Below, one piece after another: positions 24,528 through 33,682 of a stretch of 64,000 nucleotides of DNA. The notes under the pieces were generated by a model. The model did not search any database and was not told the DNA's origin. It saw nothing but the letters and a program-made list of their open reading frames with translations. Numbering within the stretch: position 1 is the first letter of the stretch; each line of letters begins with the position of its first letter. Both the position numbers and the translations under genes were made by a program. This DNA comes from Phycisphaeraceae bacterium (GTDB taxonomy: Bacteria > Planctomycetota > Phycisphaerae > Phycisphaerales > Phycisphaeraceae): NCBI GenBank assembly GCA_028284155.1, contig JANQSF010000056.1, positions 1 through 64,000 of the forward strand, read 5' to 3'.

Positions 24528-25040
24528 ATGCCCGAGCCGACCGACATCAAACTCATCGTCTTCGACGTGGACGGCGTGCTCACCGACGGGTCGATCCTGA
24601 TCGACGAGCACGGCGTCGAGTCGAAGCTGTTTCATGTGCGTGACGGGTTTGCGATCCGCGCAGCCCAGTCGGTGGGCGTCAAGGTCGGTGTGCTCAGCGG
24701 GCGGGCCTCGACGGCCGTGGTGCACCGCATGAGTCAACTCGGGGTCGAGCACATCCTGCAGGGGCAGCGCGACAAACTCGTTGCTTTCGAGACGATGTGC
24801 CAGCTCGCGCACGTCGATGCCGAGGCGACCTCCTTCGTCGGCGACGACCTGATCGACCTGCCGGCCATGCTGCGCTGCGGCTACCCGATGGCCGTGGCCG
24901 ACGCGGTCGAAGAGGTCAAGGCCGTCGCGCGGTACGTGACCGAACAGCACGGCGGCAGGGGCGCGGTGCGCGAGGCGATCGAACACGTCCTGCAAACACA
25001 GGGGCGGTGGGACGAGGTCGTGGATCGGTATTCGGTGTAG
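24528..25040 (+). CDS. kdsC: 3-deoxy-D-manno-octulosonate 8-phosphate phosphatase
   Basis: KdsC removes phosphate from KDO 8-phosphate on the way to the LPS inner core, so the cell should have an LPS outer membrane. The 170-residue C0-cap HAD protein has motif I DVDGVLTDG (13-21), motif II SGR (57-59), Lys83 as motif III and GDDLIDLP (105-112) as motif IV. Length and lack of a cap domain fit the KdsC tetramer family; the C-terminal GGRGAVREAIE loop is also typical. It is divergent from radA and followed by a family D repeat, so it is probably transcribed alone. Confidence 0.92.
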   Translation: MPEPTDIKLIVFDVDGVLTDGSILIDEHGVESKLFHVRDGFAIRAAQSVGVKVGVLSGRASTAVVHRMSQLGVEHILQGQRDKLVAFETMCQLAHVDAEATSFVGDDLIDLPAMLRCGYPMAVADAVEEVKAVARYVTEQHGGRGAVREAIEHVLQTQGRWDEVVDRYSV

Positions 25041-25044
25041 GGGG

Positions 25045-25208
25045 AATGTCGAAATTCGAAAGTCAAATGTCGAAAGAATGACGAATGACGAAGCACGAAG
25101 TGCGAATCGGCTCCCGCATAGCACGCCCAACGGCAATCAGACGATTGAAACCCGTTTCGTCATTCGGACTTCAACATTTTTTCGACATTTGACTTTCGAC
25201 CTTCGACC
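25045..25208. repeat. inverted repeat, family D (AAGTCAAATGTCGAAA type)
   Basis: The left arm 25045-25100 contains AAAGTCAAATGTCGAAAGA; the right arm 25153-25208 contains its near complement TTTTCGACATTTGACTTTC. A second family D pair, at 41761 and 42121, encloses a small gene. Confidence 0.8.
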
Positions 25209-25289
25209 TTCCCGTCCCGAATTGCCTTGTGTTACAATACCGAATCACGCGCGAACAACACCCGATGTCAGTCACACCGAGGAATGACC

Positions 25290-26657
25290 ATGCCCCGCAA
25301 GCTCTCCCGTCGTCAGTTCACCGCCGCGGCCGCGGCTTCCGCGTTGACATTCAATTACATCCCCAGCCGCGTATTCGGGGCGAATGAGCGCCTGCTGGTC
25401 GCGGGCATCGGCGTCGGCGGCAAGGGACGCGGCGAGGTCAACGACGTGTCTCGTGCGGGCGGCAAGTTCGTCGCGTTGTGTGACGTCGATCACAGCCGGG
25501 CGGGCGGGACGTTCAAGAACTACCCTGACGCGAAGGTCTACAAGGACTTCCGCGTCATGCTCGAAAAGGAGAAGGGCATCGACGCCGTGACGGTGTCCAC
25601 GCCCGACCACATGCACGCGCCCGCCTCGATCGCCGCGATGCAACTCGGCAAGCACGTCTACTGCCAGAAGCCGCTGACGCACACGGTGCACGAAGCACGT
25701 GTTATGACCAAGCTGGCCCGTGACATGAAGCTGGCCACGCAGATGGGCAACCAGGCCCACGCGGGTGAGCCGATCCGCCGCGCGGTCGAACTGGTTCAGG
25801 CGGGCATCATCGGCGACGTGACCGAGGCCCACTGCTGGACCAACCGCCCGATTTGGCCACAGGGCATGTCGAGTCGTCCGCCGAAACAGGACATCCCCGA
25901 CACGCTCGACTGGGACCTCTGGCTTGGCCCGGCGCCGCAGCGTGACTTCAACAGCGCGTACCTGCCCTTCAAATGGCGGGGCTGGTGGGACTTTGGCACG
26001 GGGGCGCTCGGTGACATGGCCTGCCACATCATGGACATGGCCTTCTGGGCGCTTGACCTGCGCTACCCCGAGTTTGTCATGGCCCAGCAGGGCGGCAACA
26101 CCGCCGAGTCGCCGCCGAACTGGTCGACCGTGACTTGGCTATTCCCGCCGCGCACGGTCGAACGCAACGGCAAACCGGTCAAGCTGCCGGGCGTCAAATT
26201 CGTGTGGTACGACGGCAAGAAGGACGGCCAGCAGAACTACCCGTCCAAGGCCGTCGTCGAGCAGGACGGCATCCCGCACCGGCGTATCCGCGAGTTCGGC
26301 ACGGTGCTGGTCGGCACGAAGGGCAAGATGTTCTTCAACCGCGGCAAGACGAACTGGATCGTGACGCCGAACGAACGGCTCGAACAGTTTGCCAACACGC
26401 CGAAGACGATCCGCCGCGTGCCGAACGAGGACGCCGAGTGGGTCGAGGCGTGCAAGGGCGGGCCGGCTGCGCTCTCTGCCTTCGACTACTCCGGCCCGCT
26501 GAGCGAGGCTGTGCTCTTGGGCAACGTCGCGATCCGCACGGGCAAAGGCCTCCGTTTCGACGGCCCGAACCTCAAGATCACCAACGACGAAGCCGCGAAC
26601 GCGATGCTCACCAAGCCGTACCGCTCGGGTTGGGGGCTGGGCGTGTCGAAGGTGTGA
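25290..26657 (+). CDS. Tat-exported Gfo/Idh/MocA-family oxidoreductase
   Basis: The 455-residue product starts with a twin-arginine signal (LSRRQFTAAAAASALTF), then the Rossmann loop GIGVGGKG, the strand ALCDVDHS and TPDHMHAPASIAAMQLGKHVYCQKPLTH, where QKP replaces the common EKP and keeps the catalytic Lys. WWDFGTGALGDMACHIMD is the substrate-side signature of the planctomycete secreted subgroup. Such enzymes use a bound NAD(P) to oxidise or isomerise sugars in the periplasm. GAGGA lies six bases before ATG 25290; an ATG at 25284 would sit on that site. TACAAT lies about 50 bases upstream (25235). The substrate is unknown. Confidence 0.92.
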   Translation: MPRKLSRRQFTAAAAASALTFNYIPSRVFGANERLLVAGIGVGGKGRGEVNDVSRAGGKFVALCDVDHSRAGGTFKNYPDAKVYKDFRVMLEKEKGIDAVTVSTPDHMHAPASIAAMQLGKHVYCQKPLTHTVHEARVMTKLARDMKLATQMGNQAHAGEPIRRAVELVQAGIIGDVTEAHCWTNRPIWPQGMSSRPPKQDIPDTLDWDLWLGPAPQRDFNSAYLPFKWRGWWDFGTGALGDMACHIMDMAFWALDLRYPEFVMAQQGGNTAESPPNWSTVTWLFPPRTVERNGKPVKLPGVKFVWYDGKKDGQQNYPSKAVVEQDGIPHRRIREFGTVLVGTKGKMFFNRGKTNWIVTPNERLEQFANTPKTIRRVPNEDAEWVEACKGGPAALSAFDYSGPLSEAVLLGNVAIRTGKGLRFDGPNLKITNDEAANAMLTKPYRSGWGLGVSKV

Positions 26658-26707
26658 GGTGGTTGACGCTCAGCGGTCAGCGGCGAGTGGACAGTTTGTG
26701 TCCCTTT

Positions 26708-26805
26708 CTCGGATGTCACACTTTGGCTTTGCAAAGTGTGCGGTCAGTCGTGTGTGCGCCGTCCGCGTTTCGGCACACTTTGCAGAGCCATGGTGTGGCA
26801 CCCCC
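26708..26805. repeat. imperfect inverted repeat, CACACTTTG type
   Basis: CACACTTTGGCTTTGCAAAG (from 26708) is itself a hairpin, and an inverted relative, CACACTTTGCAGAGCCATGG, follows from about 26779. It fills the gap behind the oxidoreductase gene. A weaker relative (ATCACACTGCC...GTGTGATGGCACC) is near 32306-32350. Confidence 0.6.
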
Positions 26806-26848
26806 ACAGCCGCGACTCATTGAGTCGCATCAGCGATTTGTTTCGCGT

Positions 26849-26854
26849 TACAAT
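26849..26854 (+). promoter_or_regulatory. -10-like box TACAAT, transglutaminase gene
   Basis: TACAAT lies six bases (GCCCGC) before ATG 26861, the same geometry as at the fur-family gene, giving a leaderless transcript. Confidence 0.55.
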
Positions 26855-26860
26855 GCCCGC

Positions 26861-28471
26861 ATGACACGAAACGCTCTCTACCGGTTGGTGATCGCTGTGG
26901 CGGTCGTTCTTTCGATATTCGCCTCGCGCCCCGCCTTCGCCGCGGCCGACGACAAGTTCGAGCCGTTTGAACGATGGTTCAGCGTGCTGATGGACGGCAA
27001 GCCGGCCGGCTGGATGCACCTGTCGGTCTCGCAGGCCAAGCCGGGTGGGCCGATCGTCTCGAAGCAGTCGATGAAGATGTCGATCCGTCGCGGGCAGACG
27101 GCGATCACGATCCTGACATCGACGTCGTTCCAGGAGACGCCCGACGGCAAGCCGATCGCCGCTTCGAGTGAGCAGACGCTCGGCGCGCTGGCTATCAAGA
27201 CGTCGGTCAAGTTCGAGGCCGACGGCATGAAACTCACGTCGAGTCAGGGCGGCGTCGAACGCCAGCAAACATTGCCGCTGCCCGAGGAAGACTGGCTGCC
27301 GCCATACGCGGCCGGCAGAGACGTGCAGCGACAGGTCGAGGCGGGCAAGAAGCAGGTCACGATGCGGACGATGGACATGTCGATGGGCCCGAAGGTCGTC
27401 GAGATGGTCCGCACGTTCAAGGGCAAGGAGAAGATCGAACTGCTGGGCAAGACAGTCGAAGCGCAGCATTGGGTGTCGACGATCACCGGCATGCCGATCC
27501 AGATGAAAGAGTACACCGACGAAAAGGGTGAGTTGCTGCGTTCGACGATGAGTGTGATGGGCATGAACATGACGATGGTCGCGGCCGACGAGTCGATCGC
27601 CAAGGCAGAGATCAACCCGCCGGAACTGTTGGCCCGCACGTTCATCAAGCCGGACAAGCCGATCAAGCGGCCGCGCAAGTCGCGGATGGCCATCTACGAG
27701 TTGACACTCACGCCAAACGGCGACGACAAGGGCAAGTTCAAGCAGGACGAGTCGCTGGCGAGCACGGGCTACCAGCGCGTCGTCTGGGGCGACGAACGCA
27801 CCGCCCGGGTCGTCGTCGACCTGTCCAACCCCGTCGCCCCCGGTAACGACGCGCCGAAGGATAAACACCGCCAGGCGTCGTCGACGGTGAACACCGATGA
27901 CCCGGCCGTCAAAGACCTGCTCAAGAAGGCGATGAGCGACGAAGCTGCGCGCAAGGCCGTCGCCAAAGCGTTCAAGGAAAAAGACCCATCGAAGCTGTCA
28001 AAGGCCGCGCAGGCCGAACTGCTGCGCCGTTTCGTGCACGAATTCATCGACGCCAAGAGCCTGGAAGTCGGCTTCGCCACCGCCAGCGAGGTCGCGCGCA
28101 CGGCCAAAGGCGACTGCACGGAGCACGGCGTGCTGTTGGCCGCGCTACTGCGCGCGGCCGACATCCCCAGCCGAACGGTGACGGGCCTCATCTACGTCGA
28201 CGAGTTCGCGGGGGCCGAGGGCATTTTCGGCTACCACATGTGGACGCAGGCCTGGCTGCCCGTCGGCCCGGCCGACGTCGGCGCGACGCCGCGTGGCGGC
28301 CGATGGGTCGACCTCGACGCCACGTTGCCCAAGAACACGCCTTATGACGCAGCGCACATCACACTCGCGACGAGCGCCCTCGAAGAAGGCGCGATGACCA
28401 ACGACATGGTCAAGATGGTCGGCGTGATCGGGCGATTGAAAGTCAAAGTGATCGATGTGACAAACGAGTGA
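26861..28471 (+). CDS. secreted transglutaminase-like protein
   Basis: The product has 536 residues with a signal peptide (ALYRLVIAVAVVLSIFA, cleavage after FAAA). The first 300 residues are beta-rich and unassigned. From about 370 there is a transglutaminase-like cysteine protease fold with the triad Cys419 (GDCTEHGVLLAALLRAADIP), His459 (FGYHMWTQAW) and Asp484 (WVDLDAT). Relatives act as amidases, proteases or cross-linkers in the periplasm. The start at 26861 is set by the signal peptide and the TACAAT box; the frame runs open upstream through the antisense-free shadow of the oxidoreductase gene. It is upstream of the dioxygenase gene on the same strand. Confidence 0.88.
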   Translation: MTRNALYRLVIAVAVVLSIFASRPAFAAADDKFEPFERWFSVLMDGKPAGWMHLSVSQAKPGGPIVSKQSMKMSIRRGQTAITILTSTSFQETPDGKPIAASSEQTLGALAIKTSVKFEADGMKLTSSQGGVERQQTLPLPEEDWLPPYAAGRDVQRQVEAGKKQVTMRTMDMSMGPKVVEMVRTFKGKEKIELLGKTVEAQHWVSTITGMPIQMKEYTDEKGELLRSTMSVMGMNMTMVAADESIAKAEINPPELLARTFIKPDKPIKRPRKSRMAIYELTLTPNGDDKGKFKQDESLASTGYQRVVWGDERTARVVVDLSNPVAPGNDAPKDKHRQASSTVNTDDPAVKDLLKKAMSDEAARKAVAKAFKEKDPSKLSKAAQAELLRRFVHEFIDAKSLEVGFATASEVARTAKGDCTEHGVLLAALLRAADIPSRTVTGLIYVDEFAGAEGIFGYHMWTQAWLPVGPADVGATPRGGRWVDLDATLPKNTPYDAAHITLATSALEEGAMTNDMVKMVGVIGRLKVKVIDVTNE

Positions 28472-28502
28472 CGATCCGCGCACGCGCGTGGCCAGTACCA
28501 CC

Positions 28503-28548
28503 GTTTAGCGGCGCGCCCGCAGGGCCGCCTTCTTCTCGGCTTCCCAAC
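28503..28548. repeat. family I repeat copy
   Basis: GTTTAGCGGCGCGCCCGCAG followed by GGCCGCCTTCTTC lies just before the dioxygenase gene. Related copies precede the genes at 56182 and 58498. Confidence 0.55.
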
Positions 28549-28602
28549 GGTCGCTCCGCCCCGCGTCGCAATACGCCCCGCAACCCTCACGTTGGAATCA
28601 AC

Positions 28603-29265
28603 ATGACCATCCACCCCACCCGCCGCAATGTCATCCATACGCTCACCGCCGGCGCCGCCGCGCTCTGGACGCCTGGCGTCTTCGCCGAGGAGTTGACCCA
28701 AACGCCGCGCTCCACCGCCGGGCCGTTCTACCCCGACAAGCTCCCGCTGGATACTGACAACGACCTGTTGGTCATCAACGACGCGACAACGCCCGCGATC
28801 GGGCAGGTCACGCACCTGACCGGCCGTGTCCTGACGGTCAAGGGCTCGCCGATCCGCAACGCGATCGTCGAGATTTGGCAGGTCGATGGTGAAGGGTCGT
28901 ACCTGCACAGCCGCGGCGCGAACAGCCGAAACGACAACAAACGCGACAAGCACTTCCAGGGCTTCGGCCGATTCCTCACCGACTCGAAAGGCCAGTACTA
29001 CTTCCGCACGATCAAGCCCGTGACCTACCCTGGCCGAACGCCGCACATCCACGTCGGCGTGAAGCTCAAAGGCCGCGACATGTTCACAACGCAGTGCTAC
29101 ATCAAGGGCGAGCCACGCAACGAGCGCGACTTCCTCTACAACCGCATCCGCGACCCCAAGGCCCGACAGAACGTGACGCTCGACTTCAAGCCGATCAAGG
29201 ACTCGAAGGCCAAGGAACTGGCAGCGCACTTCGACATTGTGTTGGGGTTCACGCCGGAAGGGTGA
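28603..29265 (+). CDS. intradiol ring-cleavage dioxygenase-family protein
   Basis: The 220-residue protein has a Tat-like start (TRRNVIHTLTAGAAALW), so it is probably exported. It keeps the non-haem Fe(III) ligands: Tyr in IWQVDGEGSYLHS, Tyr in VTYPGRTPHIHV and the two His of HIH. The opening TAGPFYPDKLP resembles protocatechuate 3,4-dioxygenase chains. A periplasmic intradiol enzyme without neighbouring aromatic-degradation genes suggests action on external plant- or algal-derived aromatics, but this is inference. It lies 131 bases behind the transglutaminase gene. Confidence 0.88.
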   Translation: MTIHPTRRNVIHTLTAGAAALWTPGVFAEELTQTPRSTAGPFYPDKLPLDTDNDLLVINDATTPAIGQVTHLTGRVLTVKGSPIRNAIVEIWQVDGEGSYLHSRGANSRNDNKRDKHFQGFGRFLTDSKGQYYFRTIKPVTYPGRTPHIHVGVKLKGRDMFTTQCYIKGEPRNERDFLYNRIRDPKARQNVTLDFKPIKDSKAKELAAHFDIVLGFTPEG

Positions 29266-29313
29266 GGCATACGATCAGGTGTGTCGCGTCGCGCCCCAAG
29301 AGGGGAGCGCTTG

Positions 29314-29763
29314 ATGTACTGCCTGCACTGTCAATACCCGCTCAGCCAGGTGCCCGGAAACGCTTGTCCAGAGTGTGGGCGGTTGTTCGCGCGGTGTGAC
29401 AAGACGACCTACTCCGGCAGCGCCCAGGCTTGGTTGTATGCCGGTGTCATTGTCGCCGCGGTATGCGGTGTCCTATCAGCATTGTTCGTGTGTAGCGGTG
29501 CAGTCACTTGCATGACAATGGACCATTGGCGGGTCGCGGAGATCACGCCGCCTGCGTCCTATTCACGCATGTACGGACATGGTCAGTTGTTTGTCATCTT
29601 TGCTGCATTTTGGACGATTGTTGCTTGTTGGATTGCGTGGCGAATGCGACACACAGTGCATGCCGCCGTTACACGTCGTCTCGCCATCGGAACTGTCGTT
29701 TGGTGGTTCGCTTGGGTTGTGCTATGGCAAATTGGTTGGGATGGGTTGGGCATCGTTGGTTGA
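29314..29763 (+). CDS. zinc-ribbon membrane protein, function unknown
   Basis: The 149-residue product begins with a four-Cys ribbon (YCLHCQYPLSQVPGNACPECGRLF) and then has three hydrophobic segments (about residues 38-60, 87-105 and 122-145). AGGGGAG lies six bases before the chosen ATG; a GTG at 29281 is also in frame. The A/T content is higher than in its neighbours. The same design, with unrelated membrane parts, is seen at 38899; such short ribbon-plus-membrane genes are common and unassigned in planctomycetes. It converges on the acyl-CoA synthetase gene. Confidence 0.7.
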   Translation: MYCLHCQYPLSQVPGNACPECGRLFARCDKTTYSGSAQAWLYAGVIVAAVCGVLSALFVCSGAVTCMTMDHWRVAEITPPASYSRMYGHGQLFVIFAAFWTIVACWIAWRMRHTVHAAVTRRLAIGTVVWWFAWVVLWQIGWDGLGIVG

Positions 29764-29790
29764 CGGGTTTGGCTCTTGGGTTCAGCGCCC

Positions 29791-31281
29791 TCACGCCGTC
29801 AACTTCCGCCGCATGATCTTCCCCGTCGGGTTGCGCGGCAGGGCTTCGATGTGTCGGATCTCGCGCGGCACCTTGTACCCCGCTAATGACTCCCGGCACC
29901 ACGCGCGCAGGGCTGTCTCGTCGAACTCGGCGTCTTCCTGGATTTCGACGAACGCGATCGGCACCTCGCCGCGCACGCCGTCGGTCTTGCCGATCACCGC
30001 GCTGTCAGCCACGGCCGCGTGCTTGTTCAACACCTCTTCGATCTCGCGGGGGAAGACGTTTTCGCCGCCGATGATCAGCATCTCTTTCTTTCGGCCGGTG
30101 ATGTAGAGGTAGCCTTCTTCGTCGAGCTTGCCGATGTCGCCCGTCCGGAAGAACCGCACCGGCTCGTCGCTGTCGTCGTCGGGCGTCAGGTCGATGAACA
30201 CGGCGGCCGTCTCATCGGGCAAGTTGTAGTAACCGCGCATGATGTTCGGGCCGGTGATCATCACCTCACCCTCGGTGTTCGGCGGCACGACTTTGTTGTG
30301 CTCGTCGACGACGATCACACGCACGTCCGGCAGCGACGGGCCGACCGCGTGGCGGCGGTTGCGCTGCGGCGTCGACCAGTTGCTCACCGGTGACGTTTCG
30401 GTCAGGCCGTACCCTTCGAGAATCTGCACGCCGAAGTCGTTCAGGAATCGTTCGTACGTGTCCTGAGGCAGCGCCTCGCCGCCGGAGACCGCCATACGGA
30501 CCGACTTGAAGTCGTCGGCGCTGGCGCTCTTGACGCTCAGCAGCGCGCCATACATCGACGGGATGGCCATGAAGATGTCGGGGCCGTGCCGCTTGATCAG
30601 TTGCACGATCTTGCGCGGGACGAAGCGGGCTGAGTAAACGACCTTCGCCCCGATGCGCAGCGGTAAGAGGGTCAGCGCCGTCATGCCGAAGCTGTGGAAC
30701 TGCGGAAGCACGCCGAGGAACGTGTCTGCCTCGGAGATTCCCGCGTGGACCATGGCGCCATCGACGTTCGACCGCAGGTTGCTGTGCGTGAGCATGACGC
30801 CCTTGGGTCGACCGCTCGTGCCGGAGGTGTAGAGGATGATCGCCAGGTCGGCGCCGGACGGGTTGGCCGGCCAACGCAGCGGCGGGAAGCCATCGAAGTC
30901 GGCGTCTTCGAGTTTAAGCAGGTCAACGTCGTCGGGGATGCCCTCCGTGCCCAGGTGTTCGAGCATCAACTTAGAGGTGATAATCGTGTCGAGCTGCGCG
31001 TCCTTGATGACGTACTGCAACTCGTCCGGCGCGAGCAGGTAGTTCAGCGGCACGACGACGCGCTTGGCGAGCCAGCCGGCCAACAGGGCCATCGGGAACG
31101 CGCCGCTGGTGGGCAGCAGGACGCCGACGTTCGGCCGATCGGTCTGCGCGTCGAGTTGCTCAGCGAGGAACATCGCGCCGGCCAACAGCTTGCCGTACGA
31201 ATAGGTCGAACGGTCGTCGATGACGGCGATGCGGCGGGGGTGGCTGATGGCTTGCGAGATGATGGGCCAAACGAGGTTCAT
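29791..31281 (-). CDS. AMP-dependent acyl-CoA synthetase/ligase
   Basis: The 496-residue enzyme has the adenylate-forming motifs ILYTSGTSGRPKGVMLTHSN (P-loop), YGLTETSPV, FRTGDIG, the hinge ITGRKKEMLIIGGENVFP and the C-terminal catalytic Lys in NPTGKIMRRKL. These place it in the ANL family, in the medium/long-chain acyl- or aryl-CoA ligase range. It would activate a carboxylic acid with ATP and load it on CoA (or on an acyl carrier). The substrate cannot be read from the sequence. It is not in an operon; the divergent gene encodes a SPOR lipoprotein. Confidence 0.9.
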   Translation of the reverse strand: MNLVWPIISQAISHPRRIAVIDDRSTYSYGKLLAGAMFLAEQLDAQTDRPNVGVLLPTSGAFPMALLAGWLAKRVVVPLNYLLAPDELQYVIKDAQLDTIITSKLMLEHLGTEGIPDDVDLLKLEDADFDGFPPLRWPANPSGADLAIILYTSGTSGRPKGVMLTHSNLRSNVDGAMVHAGISEADTFLGVLPQFHSFGMTALTLLPLRIGAKVVYSARFVPRKIVQLIKRHGPDIFMAIPSMYGALLSVKSASADDFKSVRMAVSGGEALPQDTYERFLNDFGVQILEGYGLTETSPVSNWSTPQRNRRHAVGPSLPDVRVIVVDEHNKVVPPNTEGEVMITGPNIMRGYYNLPDETAAVFIDLTPDDDSDEPVRFFRTGDIGKLDEEGYLYITGRKKEMLIIGGENVFPREIEEVLNKHAAVADSAVIGKTDGVRGEVPIAFVEIQEDAEFDETALRAWCRESLAGYKVPREIRHIEALPRNPTGKIMRRKLTA

Positions 31282-31393
31282 GGGCAGGTCGTGTTGCGGT
31301 GGTGTGCGTGGCGTTGCGGCTTGGTCGCGTCGGCGGCCGGCGCGCGACGCCGGATCGGCATTACACTAACGTTGAACGATCCTCCCGGCGAGT

Positions 31394-32191
31394 GTGAGCA
31401 CGGTGCATCTTGTACGGCACGGCGGGCGGACCTTTATTTCAATCACCATGCTGGTCGTTTCGGCGGCGTTGCCGATCGGCTGCGAGACGGCCAGCCCGCC
31501 TTCGCTTCAGCAGGCCTACGCCGACCACGCCGCCGGGCGGCATGCGCAGGCTTGCGCCGCGGCGTCGCGCGTGGCCGCCAGCCACTCCGGCCGGGTCGGC
31601 GAGGAGGCCGCGTACCTGGCTGGGCAGGCGTGTGCGAAGGTCGGCAAGACGGCCGAGGCTGAGCGACACCTGATCCGCGCGACGCGCAGCGGCGACCGCA
31701 CGTTGGCCGGCCAGGCGATGGCCGAACTCGGCCTGCTGTATGAGCGGACCAAACGGTACGACCGCGCCGCGCCGATGTTCGAGCAGGCGGCGGCGCGGCT
31801 CACCGGGCGGGACAAGGCGCACGCCTACCTGCACGCCGGGATCGCCCAGCAGCGGCTGGGGCAGTGGGACCGTGCTCGCCGCAACCTGACACTGGCCCGC
31901 GCGTCGTCGTCGGACGCGACGATCCGTCAGCAGGCCGACGCTCGGCTGAACGCGACCGGCTACACGATCCAGGTCGGTGCGTTTTCGGATTCAGCTAACG
32001 CGCAACGGTTGGCCCGGTCTGTGGCCGGCCGAGCCACGTCGCTCGGCTACGGGCCGCCGCGGATCGCCCGCAGCCCGGACGGCAAACTCCTGCGCGTGCA
32101 GGTCGGCCGATTCCAGACACTCGTGCAGGCCGACGCCGCGCGGTTGCGGTTGGGGCAAAGCGGGAGCGTGGTCGTGACGTTGGGTCAGTAG
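31394..32191 (+). CDS. SPOR-domain TPR lipoprotein
   Basis: The 265-residue product has a signal ending LPIGC with Cys30 as the likely lipidated residue. Residues 38-190 form three or four TPR-like helical pairs (QQAYADHAAGRHAQACAAAS, AELGLLYERTKRYDRAAPMF, AGIAQQRLGQWDRARRNL). Residues 193-264 are a SPOR domain (TIQVGAFSDSANAQRLA and LLRVQVGRFQT), which binds glycan strands lacking stem peptides at division sites. So it is probably an envelope protein involved in septal cell-wall work. Planctomycetes have reduced division machinery, which makes a SPOR protein notable. The start is GTG. Confidence 0.85.
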   Translation: MSTVHLVRHGGRTFISITMLVVSAALPIGCETASPPSLQQAYADHAAGRHAQACAAASRVAASHSGRVGEEAAYLAGQACAKVGKTAEAERHLIRATRSGDRTLAGQAMAELGLLYERTKRYDRAAPMFEQAAARLTGRDKAHAYLHAGIAQQRLGQWDRARRNLTLARASSSDATIRQQADARLNATGYTIQVGAFSDSANAQRLARSVAGRATSLGYGPPRIARSPDGKLLRVQVGRFQTLVQADAARLRLGQSGSVVVTLGQ

Positions 32192-32410
32192 GGGGGCGAC
32201 GCGTCGCGGTCGTTTTCGCGTGCCACGATGCGGCCATCGGCCGAAGGCCGGCGGCAGCGTCGTGTCGGACGGCCCTGTGTGTTCAAACGTCATTCGCGCG
32301 CCCGACATCACACTGCCTGCGGCTCCGCCTTGGCCGTGTGATGGCACCCCTCCGGCACATGTGAACGAAGCACTGGCGGATTTGGCGTTTGCATTCCCCG
32401 CGCGACCCGC

Positions 32411-32416
32411 GATCAT
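32411..32416 (+). promoter_or_regulatory. weak -10-like box GATCAT, amine oxidase gene
   Basis: GATCAT matches the -10 consensus at only four of six positions but lies six bases (GCACGC) before ATG 32423, the same spacing as the better boxes. Confidence 0.25.
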
Positions 32417-32422
32417 GCACGC

Positions 32423-33586
32423 ATGTCCAACCGTTATGACGTCATCGTCGTCGGTGTCGGCTCGATGGGCGCGTCGGCCTGCTGGCACCTGGCCCGCCGC
32501 GGCGTGCGCGTGCTCGGCTTCGAACAGTTCGACATCCCCAACACGCGGGCCAGCCACCACGGCTTCTCGCGCATGATCCGCCTGGCGTACTTCGAGCACC
32601 CCGATTACGTCGCGCTGCTGCGCCGCGCGTACGAGGTGTGGGACGACCTCGAACGCGACGCGGGGCAACAGGTCCTGCACGTCAACGGCGGTCTGTACGT
32701 CGGCCGACCCGACAGCGAACTGGTCACCGGGTCGATCGAAGCCGCCCGCGCCTACGACCTGCCGCACGAAGTGCTCGACCGCGCCGACGTCGCACGCCGT
32801 TTCCCGCAATTCCATGTGCCGGACGATTCGATCGCGTTTTACGAGACCAAGGCGGGCTTCGTCGTGCCGGAGCGGGCCGTCGCGTCGTTCGCTGAACAGG
32901 CGTTGCGTCACGGCGCGACGCTGCGCGCACACGAGCCGGTGGAATCGTGGTCAGCGAGCGACAGTGGTGTGTGCGTGCGGACCGCCAAGGGCACGTACGA
33001 GGCCGACCGCCTCGTCATCGCCGGCGGCGCGTGGTCGAATCAACTGCTGCACGACTTGAAGGTGTCGTTAACGGTCACGCGGCAGACGCTGGCGTGGGTT
33101 TGGCCGAAGCGGCCTGACCTGTTTGCGATGGGCACGTTCCCGTGCTGGGCGCTCGACCTGTCGCCGCGCGACGCTTTCCGCGGTGTGCATTACGGCTTCC
33201 CGATGGCCCCGCCTGACCTGGCGAACCCGGGCTTCAAGCTCGCCCTGCATTGGCCGGACGAGCCCTGCGACCCCGACACGGTCGACCGTGACGTCCAGCC
33301 GGGCGATGAAGAACAGGTGCGGGTCGCGCTGAAAGCCCATTTTCCGGGGGCGGACGGCGATCTGCTGGCCATCCGTGTCTGCCTCTACACCAACACGCCC
33401 GACGGCCATTTCGTGATCGACCGCCACCCGGAGCACGACAACGTGACGATCGCCTGCGGTTTTAGCGGCCACGGCTTCAAGTTCGCCAGCGTCGTGGGCG
33501 AGGCGCTGGCTGACCTTGGGCAGCGGGGCGAGACGGACCTGCCGATCGGGTTCCTTAGTGCGGGGCGATTTGCCAAGACGTCGTGA
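32423..33586 (+). CDS. sarcosine oxidase / N-methyltryptophan oxidase-like flavoenzyme
   Basis: The 387-residue protein has the FAD loop VIVVGVGSMGASACWHLARRG, HGFSRMIRLAY, and RVCLYTNTPDGHFVID with Cys320 at the position of the Cys that binds FAD covalently in monomeric sarcosine oxidase. GFSGHGFKFASVVGEALADL is the C-terminal flavin contact. Family members oxidise N-methyl amino acids to formaldehyde, H2O2 and the amino acid. Which N-methyl substrate is used is open. There is no signal peptide, so it is cytosolic. It is bounded on both sides by non-coding DNA. Confidence 0.9.
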   Translation: MSNRYDVIVVGVGSMGASACWHLARRGVRVLGFEQFDIPNTRASHHGFSRMIRLAYFEHPDYVALLRRAYEVWDDLERDAGQQVLHVNGGLYVGRPDSELVTGSIEAARAYDLPHEVLDRADVARRFPQFHVPDDSIAFYETKAGFVVPERAVASFAEQALRHGATLRAHEPVESWSASDSGVCVRTAKGTYEADRLVIAGGAWSNQLLHDLKVSLTVTRQTLAWVWPKRPDLFAMGTFPCWALDLSPRDAFRGVHYGFPMAPPDLANPGFKLALHWPDEPCDPDTVDRDVQPGDEEQVRVALKAHFPGADGDLLAIRVCLYTNTPDGHFVIDRHPEHDNVTIACGFSGHGFKFASVVGEALADLGQRGETDLPIGFLSAGRFAKTS

Positions 33587-33682
33587 ATCTGGGCTCGTCT
33601 TGAAGCGTCTGAACAATCGGCGTCTGGTCGTGCGTGGTTCGTATGATCTGTAGCCCCCATTCCCACTTGTCGAGTTCAAGAC

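Noticed and set aside
24405..25136. N-terminal extension of the radA frame
   Set aside because: It overlaps kdsC antisense and a family J repeat; RadA proteins start at the zinc finger, and a -10-like box precedes ATG 24404.
26135..26860. Upstream extension of the transglutaminase frame
   Set aside because: It overlaps the oxidoreductase gene in another frame and lacks a signal peptide; the ATG at 26861 gives one.
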